Shown here piece by piece: positions 8,904 to 15,898 of a stretch of DNA of 33,533 bases. The notes beneath the pieces were generated by a model. It made no database searches, was not told the DNA's origin, and saw only the letters and a list, made by a program, of their open reading frames with translations. A program made the translations under genes and the position numbers. Position 1 is the stretch's first letter. Every line of letters begins with the position of its first letter. The DNA is from Gallionella sp. (GTDB lineage Bacteria; Pseudomonadota; Gammaproteobacteria; Burkholderiales; Gallionellaceae): positions 1-33,533 of the forward strand of contig JAURZN010000175.1 of assembly GCA_030653355.1 (NCBI GenBank). The letters run 5' to 3'.

Positions 8904-8933
8904 CAGTCGAATATTCAAGGCGTCCAGTCGAAT
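8904..8933. promoter_or_regulatory. direct repeat of CAGTCGAAT spaced 21 bases
   Basis: CAGTCGAAT occurs at 8904-8912 and again at 8925-8933, in the same orientation and 21 bases apart, or two helical turns. It lies 15-44 bases upstream of the 8889 start. That arrangement suits a dimeric activator such as a response regulator, but no regulator is identified. Confidence 0.3.
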
Positions 8934-9007
8934 TCATACTAATGATTAAATTCCAGTGTGTCCATGCATTACTGACATGTCACCCGACTCATCCGCTCAT
9001 TCGGTGC

Positions 9008-9235
9008 TTACCCTAATGCCTTCTTTAATAAATTCAACATACCATCCTCATGCATCACAACAGGTTCATAAACAGGTGACTTTTCTGTCGAAGGTGATTG
9101 CCCATGATTACAGGTCATTGTCCAACGACGCTGCAGGACATTTTTGCAATAATCATAGCGGCACGCACCGGGCCTTCCCGCAACAGCTAGGCTTAACATT
9201 TGACAGCTGCATTTATTCCCATGCGAGTTTTCCAT
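9008..9235 (-). CDS. small Cys-rich hypothetical protein
   Basis: This 75-residue frame has six cysteines, in CSCQ near the start, then CRYDYC and MTCNHG, a spacing that suggests a zinc- or copper-binding fold. AGGA lies about 7 bases before the ATG. There is no signal peptide and no transmembrane segment, so it would be cytosolic. It lies between the HD-GYP gene and the membrane-protein gene on the operon strand, which fits a small metal-binding accessory. I do not recognise the family, and a chance open frame is not excluded. Confidence 0.4.
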   Translation of the reverse strand: MENSHGNKCSCQMLSLAVAGRPGACRYDYCKNVLQRRWTMTCNHGQSPSTEKSPVYEPVVMHEDGMLNLLKKALG

Positions 9236-9262
9236 AAATTTTCCTGTCGTTATTGAAATCCC

Positions 9263-10111
9263 CTAGAAATATTTTTTTATTATCACTTTTAGTGTTTTCT
9301 GCAAATATCCTCGATCGGATTGTCCAATCTCGCCGTATAGCGTGGCGGCGACAGTTATGAAGATACTAACTACTTCAGGATCAAAATGTCCCCCGGCTCC
9401 ATCCTGTAAAATTTTTAATGTGTCATCAATCAACAAGGGGGCCTTGTAGGGCCGTTTGGACATCAATGCATCGAACACATCCACCACGGCAAACAATCTT
9501 GCGGCAAGCGGAATCTCCTTACCATGAATGCCATGTGGGTAGCCGCTGCCATCGAATTTTTCATGATGGAAAAGCACCACGTCCCGGGCGCGCTTCAGCC
9601 AAGTGGAATCCTGGATAATCTCGCCGCCAAATATCACATGTCGTTTCATAATCTCAAACTCATCCGCAGTCAGTCGCCCCGGTTTCAGTAGTATCTGATC
9701 CGGAACTCCAATTTTTCCGACATCGTGCAGAAAAGCACCAACAATCAGCGATTCGATGCTATCTCGATTCAGGTTCATTGTTTCGGCAAGCCTGACCGAA
9801 TACAGCGTCACCCGGTAATTATGCGTATCGGTATCGGCATCTCTTTTTGCTATAGCGCTACCCAATGATTGCAATAATTCAAGGTTCGAATCCAAAAGCG
9901 ATTGAGACAGGGACTCGGACCGCCGCGTCAATCCAAGTAAAACGGGGTAAAGCAAGATTAAAATCAAAATCACCGCAACGAAAGAAGTCAGTGTTGCATT
10001 GCGCGCCTGATGTTTTCTTGCATATTGCGTTCCAACATCAAGACGATAGACGCCTTCAAAATACACTTCCTTCACACGCATCGAATCAAGCAGTGGTATG
10101 AGCACTTGCAC
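9263..10111 (-). CDS. HD-GYP domain protein, catalytic part downstream of an in-frame stop
   Basis: HD-GYP proteins hydrolyse cyclic di-GMP. This 282-residue part, read from a GTG at 10111, has a periplasmic stretch, a transmembrane helix (residues 42-62), a linker and a complete HD-GYP domain: HD in FLHDVGKIG (129-130), then HHEKFDGSGYP (182-192), RLFAVVDVFDALMSKRPYK and GGHFDPEVV. All metal-binding residues appear present. The same frame continues upstream without a break, through 24 further codons, to a TAA at 10184-10186, beyond which the N-terminal sensor half lies in the same frame. The original gene therefore probably encoded about 426 residues. Reinitiation at GTG, with GAGG 11 bases upstream, could still make this half. 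It is an unusual gene for a metal cluster. Confidence 0.8.
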   Translation of the reverse strand: MQVLIPLLDSMRVKEVYFEGVYRLDVGTQYARKHQARNATLTSFVAVILILILLYPVLLGLTRRSESLSQSLLDSNLELLQSLGSAIAKRDADTDTHNYRVTLYSVRLAETMNLNRDSIESLIVGAFLHDVGKIGVPDQILLKPGRLTADEFEIMKRHVIFGGEIIQDSTWLKRARDVVLFHHEKFDGSGYPHGIHGKEIPLAARLFAVVDVFDALMSKRPYKAPLLIDDTLKILQDGAGGHFDPEVVSIFITVAATLYGEIGQSDRGYLQKTLKVIIKKYF

Positions 10112-10183
10112 GAAATCTTCATCCTCATTCGTTAGCCAGTTATAGTGTTGCTTGCCTGGCTTTGGAAAAACATGCTGATGCGC

Positions 10184-10531
10184 TTACACAGTACTTCGAA
10201 GACTGCCGGCCTCCATCCCCCATGCTTCCATCAATGATTTTCCGGATGAATCGAAAATACGGATACCTGCAAAGCTGGAGTTCTCCAATAGTTTGGCAAG
10301 TTCAAGCTGACTCATTTGAGAGTCCGCCGCAACCAGTTTCCGCATTTCAGGGGAATCGAAATGTCTGGCACTTGCCGCAGCTTGTTCAAAGGCCATCTTT
10401 TCGACTCTCCAGTTTTCCAGATAAAAAACAAGTGTGCCGACAAGTACGCTGATCAATATGCCTGATACAAAAAATCTTGTAAGCAGATAACGATGGAGTT
10501 CTCTGGAATTATTGGGAATGGCTGCAAACAT
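10184..10531 (-). pseudogene. N-terminal sensor fragment of the interrupted HD-GYP protein
   Basis: These 115 residues from the ATG at 10531 (a TTG at 10543 is the alternative) have one transmembrane helix (FFVSGILISVLVGTLVFYL) followed by a periplasmic sensor-like segment with FAGIRIFDSSGKSLMEAW. The frame ends in TAA at 10184, and the next codons in the same frame lead directly into the HD-GYP part at 10111. The periplasmic domain would therefore be split between the two products. Most likely this is the front of a single membrane sensor phosphodiesterase broken by a nonsense change (CAA to TAA is the simplest). No good ribosome binding site is seen at either start. Confidence 0.7.
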
Positions 10532-10551
10532 GATTTTCTGCAATGCCTCAT

Positions 10552-10567
10552 TTCAAATTTATTTGAA
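10552..10567. promoter_or_regulatory. 16-base perfect palindrome upstream of the HD-GYP gene
   Basis: TTCAAATTTATTTGAA is perfectly self-complementary and ends within 10-25 bases of the candidate starts of the interrupted HD-GYP gene, so it could be an operator. AT-rich palindromes of this length do arise by chance, and no cognate regulator is known. Confidence 0.28.
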
Positions 10568-10681
10568 TCTGATTGATAGTTGACTTGCTGGCTTTGTCAA
10601 AAAAGCCGACATATCAATTCAAACGGGGAAAAAATGTACGCCAAAATATTGTTCATCCTGGCGCACACTGAAACACGTAAT

Positions 10682-10960
10682 TTAGTGCTTCTCTTTCAAG
10701 TGATCGTGCATAGGCATGTCTTTAGGCATGGATTCACGATGACTCTTACCGCTCGCAGTGCTTCCGACAGGCATGCCAGTTTTCTCTTCCATATGACTGT
10801 GTCTTTTCACAGGCTTTTTTGCCTCTGCCTTTTCAGTCTTAACTGTCTCAGTTTTTTCCGTTCCGGTGTTGGTGTCGTGAACATCAACGGCAAATGCCGT
10901 TACATTGAAAACAGAAAATATAACCAAAGTGGCAGCAAGCAATGTAGATTTAAGTTTCAT
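10682..10960 (-). CDS. small periplasmic His/Met/Lys-rich protein
   Basis: This 92-residue protein starts at the ATG at 10960 with GGAGAA upstream; a longer frame to 11038 has no such site. Residues 1-24 are a classic signal peptide (MKLKSTLLAATLVIFSVFNV, ending TAFA). The mature protein is disordered-looking, rich in Lys/Glu/Thr, and then carries scattered His and Met (RHSHMEEKTGM, HRESMPKDMPMHDH), as in periplasmic copper-binding peptides. There is no conserved domain I recognise. A metal-buffering role is inferred from composition and location. Confidence 0.68.
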   Translation of the reverse strand: MKLKSTLLAATLVIFSVFNVTAFAVDVHDTNTGTEKTETVKTEKAEAKKPVKRHSHMEEKTGMPVGSTASGKSHRESMPKDMPMHDHLKEKH

Positions 10961-11041
10961 TTTATTCTCCGAATGGTGGTGGTTAAAAAATATGCTGTAA
11001 CAAAAATTATTTAAACGCGCATCGACACCTCCTTTCAATAA

Positions 11042-11248
11042 TTAGGTCGCTGGATAGCTGTTTTCAGCCGGTAACTGATCAATTTCCACTTCCGCAGCCA
11101 GCCAGTTTTCTAAATCACAACCGCATTTGAACCCACCTTTCTCGGCGAGGTGATAAGCAGCAATCTCAACATATTGCCGCCGTTGCGCTTCAGACAGATT
11201 GATTACGGTTTCAGCTTTGCTGCTCTTGGTTTTGGTTTTGGTTCTCAT
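11042..11248 (-). CDS. DUF2934 family small protein
   Basis: This is a 68-residue protein with a Lys/Thr-rich N-terminus, then the family pattern QRRQYVEIAAYHLAEKGG and DLENWLAAEVEID. DUF2934 proteins are short cytosolic proteins of unknown function. Here a CGC motif replaces the more usual residues before DLENWL. AAGGAG lies 7 bases upstream of the ATG. It is read in the same direction as its neighbours in the metal block. Confidence 0.8.
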   Translation of the reverse strand: MRTKTKTKSSKAETVINLSEAQRRQYVEIAAYHLAEKGGFKCGCDLENWLAAEVEIDQLPAENSYPAT

Positions 11249-11302
11249 GATTTGTCTCCTTCATATAAAAGTTGGTTCGATGGCTAACGCTCAATCCTGT
11301 CC

Positions 11303-11512
11303 TTACTCAGAACGGTCAGACTGCGGTTCGATTGCACTGCATCGCCAATCTAATGTGATGAGAACTACTGCCGCTCCCACGGTCATCGCCATGCTCCATG
11401 CCACCATGCCACCATGTAGAACCATACAACCGTTCAGTGCCAATATAGTTACTACCAATATGATTGTTCTACCTATCCTATTCTCCTTGCTCCAAGTTAA
11501 TGACAACGACAA
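11303..11512 (-). CDS. possible two-helix small membrane protein, weak start
   Basis: This 69-residue open frame from a TTG at 11512 has two hydrophobic stretches (TIILVVTILALNGCMVLHGG and MAMTVGAAVVLITLDW). No ribosome binding site is seen at the TTG. The codons just before it are in frame with the 26-codon His-rich frame at 11516-11596, separated only by TAA. It could be a small membrane protein, the back half of an interrupted gene, or non-coding. Confidence 0.28.
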   Translation of the reverse strand: MSLSLTWSKENRIGRTIILVVTILALNGCMVLHGGMVAWSMAMTVGAAVVLITLDWRCSAIEPQSDRSE

Positions 11513-11515
11513 AAT

Positions 11516-11596
11516 TTAATGCGTGTGATCATGTTCATGCCCACTGGCAGCGAGCTTTTCGGTAGCACGCTTGCCCCATCCATTTACCGCTTTCAT
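11516..11596 (-). CDS. possible 26-residue His-tailed micropeptide
   Basis: The ATG at 11596 follows AAGGA at 8 bases and lies 4 bases after the stop of the DUF2231 gene. The short product begins MKAVNGWGKRATEKLAASG and ends HEHDHTH. It could be a metal-binding micropeptide, or the displaced C-terminus of the His-rich DUF2231 protein after a frameshift. The next open frame (11303-11512) continues in the same frame after the TAA. Confidence 0.28.
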   Translation of the reverse strand: MKAVNGWGKRATEKLAASGHEHDHTH

Positions 11597-11600
11597 CGCG

Positions 11601-12281
11601 CTAATCCTTGTGCGACGGCGTTCCCGGCGCATGGGTATGCCCAGCCTTTTTGTGTGCGGTGCCTGCGCCGTCCGTGGCGGAAGTTTTGCCACCCGGCTCC
11701 GCATCATGCGTAGACTCGCTATTCGCAGTGTCATCGTGGCTATGGGCATGAACATCCTCATGAGGCGTTGCTTCACCCTGCATGAATATGTCGCTGTGTT
11801 CTCCGCCGTGTTCATGGGTATGTTCCTCAGGCGCAGGCAAGGACATCACACCCAAGCCATGCCGATAGACTACCTCGCCACCATGCCAGGCAGCACTGAC
11901 CACTAGCAACCATACCGCGACCAACAAAGCTAGAAAACTTGGCGAGGGCACCGTATGAGAACGACCGCGCCACACATCCCAAGCGGCAAGCAGCGCCAGC
12001 GCGCCAAGAGCGACAAGTGCCCAATTACGATGGATCGTCATGGCCAGATGCCCCGCTTCGTCATGTTCAACACTGTTGTAAGCCAGCCAGCCGAACACCG
12101 CTGCGATACAGGCAAAGATAACTGCCGCCCACAACATCCAGCGTCCCGTCATCAGGCATTGCGCCGTCAATGAGTGGTTTTTAAATATCGTACCAGCGCC
12201 AATAAAAGCCACTGCAGCCGTAGAAAAGGCAATCGGGAAATGTACTAATACCGGATGCCAATTTGGAATAATTTCAATCAT
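11601..12281 (-). CDS. DUF2231 membrane protein with His-rich C-terminal tail
   Basis: This 226-residue protein begins with the DUF2231 signature WHPVLVHFPIAF (residues 8-19) and has about four hydrophobic segments up to residue 140 (including WMLWAAVIFACIAAVFGWLA and FLALLVAVWLLVVSAAWHGG). The last 80 residues form a hydrophilic tail dense in His, Glu and Asp (EEHTHEHGGEHSD, HEDVHAHSHDD, HKKAGHTHAPG), very likely metal-binding on one side of the inner membrane. AAGGA lies upstream of the ATG, and the gene is 33 bases after the DUF411 gene. DUF2231 has no established biochemical role; a metal-sequestering or transport-assisting role is inferred from the tail and context. Confidence 0.82.
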   Translation of the reverse strand: MIEIIPNWHPVLVHFPIAFSTAAVAFIGAGTIFKNHSLTAQCLMTGRWMLWAAVIFACIAAVFGWLAYNSVEHDEAGHLAMTIHRNWALVALGALALLAAWDVWRGRSHTVPSPSFLALLVAVWLLVVSAAWHGGEVVYRHGLGVMSLPAPEEHTHEHGGEHSDIFMQGEATPHEDVHAHSHDDTANSESTHDAEPGGKTSATDGAGTAHKKAGHTHAPGTPSHKD

Positions 12282-12314
12282 TACTGTCCTTTTAAACTCC
12301 TGCTAATAGATTCG

Positions 12315-12752
12315 TTATTCGACTGAAAACACATATGGATCTTTCCCATCTTTCGGCACAGCGTAAACAGTCAATGTTCCCTTTTTCATCTCTCCCATAC
12401 CTGGTGAATTCATCTTCATACCAGGCACACTGATGCCGATTATGGCTGGTTTCTCCTTGAGCAGTTTACGAATGGCACTGACTGGAACATGCCCCTCAAC
12501 CACATAACCATTGACCAATGCCGTATGACAACTAGCGGCATGTGACATGCCATAATTCTTCTTAATGGCATCCATGTTTGATTCATTTTCTGTTTTCACC
12601 GTAAATCCGTTTTCACGCAGATAGTCCACATACTTTTCGCAACAGCCGCATGTTGGGCTTTTGTAAACTGTCATCGCCGTAGCGGCTTGTGCGGCACTTA
12701 TACTTGTGAGTACGAATATCAGGAAGATCATTAGTTGTTTAAGAATTTTCAT
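12315..12752 (-). CDS. DUF411 periplasmic copper-cluster protein
   Basis: This 145-residue protein has a signal peptide (MKILKQLMIFLIFVLTSISA) and the DUF411 pattern: SPTCGCCEKYVDYLRENGF, SCHTALVNGYVVEGHVP and GISVPGMKMNSPGM. These provide a CGCC site, another Cys-His and a Met cluster suitable for Cu(I). DUF411 proteins, some labelled CopG, are common in copper/silver resistance operons. Its start overlaps the end of cusA by 14 bases, with AGGA 6 bases before the ATG. The function is probably periplasmic metal binding. Confidence 0.85.
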   Translation of the reverse strand: MKILKQLMIFLIFVLTSISAAQAATAMTVYKSPTCGCCEKYVDYLRENGFTVKTENESNMDAIKKNYGMSHAASCHTALVNGYVVEGHVPVSAIRKLLKEKPAIIGISVPGMKMNSPGMGEMKKGTLTVYAVPKDGKDPYVFSVE

Positions 12753-15700
12753 ATTGTTCCTTTGGCTTATTGCTAATGAATGTTATGCGTGTCACTTCAC
12801 GTTGTTTGATCAAGGCATAGATCACCGGAATCACCAGCAGCGTTAATATGGCTGATGAAATCATGCCGCCGACCATCGGTGCTGCGATGCGGCGCATCAC
12901 TTCAGAACCTGTTCCCGTACTCCACAGAATGGGCAACAAGCCTGCCATGATCGCCACCACGGTCATCATCTTGGGGCGCACGCGCTCCACTGCACCGTGC
13001 ATGATAGCTGTGTGCAGATCGACGGCGTTCGGTTGACGGCCTTCATCAGAGCAACGTGACTGAACGTCCTGCCACGCCTGCTCCAGGTAGATCAACATCA
13101 CCACCCCCGTCTCCGCTGCCACACCCGCCAGTGCGATAAAGCCAACCGCCACGGCGACGCTCAAGTTGTAATCGAGCAACCACAGCAGCCACACACCTCC
13201 GACCAGCGCAAACGGTACGGATAGCATCACCACCAAAGATTCGGTGACGCGTTTAAAATTGAGATACAGCAACAGGAAGATGATCAGCAACGTGATGGGA
13301 ATGACGATCTTCATTTTCGCGGCAGCACGTTCCATGTATTCGAACTGCCCGCTCCAGGTCGCGTAATAACCGGGTGGGAATTTCACCTGTGCGGCAACTG
13401 CTTTCCGCGCATCTGCCACGTAAGAGCCGATGTCACGATCACGTATATCCACAAAAATATAAGCGGAAAGCAGCGCATTCTCGGTGCGGATAGCAGGTGC
13501 ACCTTTGCTAAGACTGACCTTGGCAAGTTGTCCGAGTGGAATCTGAGCACCCTCCATGGTTGGCACCAGCACTTCGTGGGCAATCTGTTGCGGATCGCTA
13601 CGCAATTCGCGCGGGTAACGTACCGTCACGCCAAAACGTTCCCGTCCCTCAACCGTCGTCGTAACCATCTCACCACCCAGGGCGGTAGAAATGACTTCCT
13701 GTAAATCACCGACGCCAATCCCGTAACGTGCTAGGGCAATGCGATCCGGTTCGATGTCAAGGTAGAAGCCGCCCGTTAATCGTTCGGCAAAAGCACTAGT
13801 GGTGCCAGGAACCTTTCTGACCACCGCTTCTATTTCCTTAGCGAGCCGCTCCATTTCATCCAGATTTTTACCAAACACCTTGATGCCTATCGGCGTGCGA
13901 ATACCGGTTGCCAGCATATCGAGACGCGCCTTGATCGGCATCGTCCACGAATTTGCCACACCGGGAAATTGTAGTGCTTTGTTCATCTCGCCGATCAGTT
14001 TGTCGATCGTCATTCCAGATCGCCACTCCTCCTGCGGCTTTAAGTTGATGACCGTCTCAAACATCTCCAATGGTGCAGGATCGGTTGCCGATTGCGCGCG
14101 CCCAGCCTTGCCATATACGGATGTCACTTCAGGAAAGCTCTTGATAATCTTGTTCTGCGTCTGCAACAATTCCGCCGCCTTGGTCACCGACATGCCGGGC
14201 AAGGAGGCTGGCATAAATAACAACGTGCCCTCATTGAGCGTTGGCATGAACTCGCTACCCAATCGGGTAGCGGGATAGGCTGACAATATCAAAACCAGTG
14301 CAGCAACGACGATGGTCATTTTCTTGTGTTTCAGCACCGCAGCAATAAGCGGACGATAGCCCGTGATTAACCAACGGTTTAGCGGATTTTGCGCCTCTGG
14401 TTTGATGTTTCCGCGTATGAATAGCAACATCAGCACCGGCACCAGTGTGAGCGAGAGCAACGCTGCGCCCGCCATGGAAAAGGTTTTGGTGAAAGCCAGC
14501 GGAGAAAACATTCGTCCTTCTTGCGATTCCAGCGTAAATACTGGCAAGAACGATACGGTGATGATGAGCAGCGAAAAGAACAGTGCCGGTCCGACTTCCT
14601 TGCACGCCGCAATCATCGCTTCTGTGCGCGATTCACCTTCTTTTACCCGCTCCAGATGTTTGTGTGCATTCTCGATCATCACGATAGCCGCATCTACCAT
14701 CGCGCCGATGGCAATGGCAATGCCGCCCAGACTCATGATATTGGAGTTCAGCCCCAGCACGCGCATCGCAATGAAAGAAATTAAAACACCGACAGGCAGC
14801 ATCACGATGGCGACCAACGCACTGCGTGCATGCATCAAGAACACCATACACACCAGTGCGACAATTAAACTTTCTTCCAGCAGCGTGCCTTTTAATGTTT
14901 CAATGGCGCGATGGATCAAATCGGAACGGTCATATACTGAAACAATCTTTACGCCTTCCGGCAAACCGGGAGCGATTTCAGCGATCTTTTCCTTGATGTT
15001 GTGGATGACTTCTAATGCGTTTTGCCCATAGCGCGCCATGACGATGCCTGATACGACTTCACCCTCGCCGTTTAACTCAGTCAGTCCGCGCCGTTCATCC
15101 GGCCCCAGTTCGACACGGGCAATGTCGCGCAGCAGCACAGGGGTGCCTCGCTCGGCTTTAACGACCAGATTCTCGATGTCACTCTTGCCACGCAGATAGC
15201 CACGCCCGCGCACCATATACTCGGTCTCGGCCATCTCCACCACGCGCCCGCCAACATCGCGGTTCGAGTCACGGATAATCTGTGACACTTTGCTCAAAGG
15301 AATACCATAAGCGCGCAGTTTCACTGGATCGACTGTCACCTGATATTGCTGTACAAAACCACCGATGGAAGCGACTTCCGCCACACCGTGTGCCTTGGTG
15401 AGTTGATAGCGCAGATACCAGTCCTGCATGGTGCGCAGCTCGGCCAAGTTATGTTTTTCGCTCAGCACGGCGTACTGATACACCCAGCCCACCCCGGTTG
15501 CATCCGGCCCCAGTTGCGGCGCGACATTTTTAGGCAGTCGTCCCGCGATACTGTTGAGATATTCCAACACCCGGGAGCGCGCCCAATAGATGTCGGTGCC
15601 ATCCTCGAAAATCACATATACAAACGATGCGCCAAAAAACGAGAAGCCGCGCACCACCTTGGATTTCGGCACCGCCAGCATCGCGGTGGTGAGCGGATAG

Positions 15701-15897
15701 GTGACCTGATCCTCAACCACCTGCGGAGCTTGTCCGGAATACTCAGTGTAAACAATTACCTGCACATCGGATAAGTCAGGCAGGGCATCCAGTGGCGTTT
15801 TGAGTACCGCATAAATGCCCGCCAAGGTAACAAACAAGGTTGCCAGAATAACCATAAAACGGTTTCGAGCAGACCAATCGATGATGGAATTTAGCAT
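12739..15897 (-). CDS. cusA: CusA-type copper/silver efflux RND pump
   Basis: This 1,052-residue proton-driven pump is full length for the HME-RND family. The start is placed at the ATG at 15897 (MLNSIIDWSARNRFMVILA), with GAGGG upstream and one base after the cusB stop; a longer frame to 15927 would overlap cusB. Helix 4 carries the proton-relay motif GAMVDAAIVMIENAHKHLE. The three methionines used by E. coli CusA for Cu(I)/Ag(I) appear conserved in context: GTLLFMPASLPG, PLEMFETVI and ARLDMLATGIRTPIGIKV. That argues for monovalent metal specificity, in contrast to the other RND operon here. It is followed, with overlap, by the DUF411 gene. Confidence 0.95.
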   Translation of the reverse strand: MLNSIIDWSARNRFMVILATLFVTLAGIYAVLKTPLDALPDLSDVQVIVYTEYSGQAPQVVEDQVTYPLTTAMLAVPKSKVVRGFSFFGASFVYVIFEDGTDIYWARSRVLEYLNSIAGRLPKNVAPQLGPDATGVGWVYQYAVLSEKHNLAELRTMQDWYLRYQLTKAHGVAEVASIGGFVQQYQVTVDPVKLRAYGIPLSKVSQIIRDSNRDVGGRVVEMAETEYMVRGRGYLRGKSDIENLVVKAERGTPVLLRDIARVELGPDERRGLTELNGEGEVVSGIVMARYGQNALEVIHNIKEKIAEIAPGLPEGVKIVSVYDRSDLIHRAIETLKGTLLEESLIVALVCMVFLMHARSALVAIVMLPVGVLISFIAMRVLGLNSNIMSLGGIAIAIGAMVDAAIVMIENAHKHLERVKEGESRTEAMIAACKEVGPALFFSLLIITVSFLPVFTLESQEGRMFSPLAFTKTFSMAGAALLSLTLVPVLMLLFIRGNIKPEAQNPLNRWLITGYRPLIAAVLKHKKMTIVVAALVLILSAYPATRLGSEFMPTLNEGTLLFMPASLPGMSVTKAAELLQTQNKIIKSFPEVTSVYGKAGRAQSATDPAPLEMFETVINLKPQEEWRSGMTIDKLIGEMNKALQFPGVANSWTMPIKARLDMLATGIRTPIGIKVFGKNLDEMERLAKEIEAVVRKVPGTTSAFAERLTGGFYLDIEPDRIALARYGIGVGDLQEVISTALGGEMVTTTVEGRERFGVTVRYPRELRSDPQQIAHEVLVPTMEGAQIPLGQLAKVSLSKGAPAIRTENALLSAYIFVDIRDRDIGSYVADARKAVAAQVKFPPGYYATWSGQFEYMERAAAKMKIVIPITLLIIFLLLYLNFKRVTESLVVMLSVPFALVGGVWLLWLLDYNLSVAVAVGFIALAGVAAETGVVMLIYLEQAWQDVQSRCSDEGRQPNAVDLHTAIMHGAVERVRPKMMTVVAIMAGLLPILWSTGTGSEVMRRIAAPMVGGMISSAILTLLVIPVIYALIKQREVTRITFISNKPKEQYENS

Positions 15898-15898
15898 C

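Noticed and set aside
8417-10186. Recoding of TAA as a sense codon to explain the in-frame stops
   Set aside because: TAA is the natural stop of copA, cusB, traH and dsbC in the same window, so a reassigned code is not plausible; decay or base errors are simpler.
10585-10615. GGCTTT/AAAGCC hairpin considered as a terminator
   Set aside because: Short stem with no T-run on either strand after it.
11516-11815. 99-codon Arg-rich frame overlapping the DUF2231 gene
   Set aside because: The first two thirds are a shadow of the DUF2231 His-rich tail; only the last 26 codons (11516-11596) have their own ribosome site and were listed separately.
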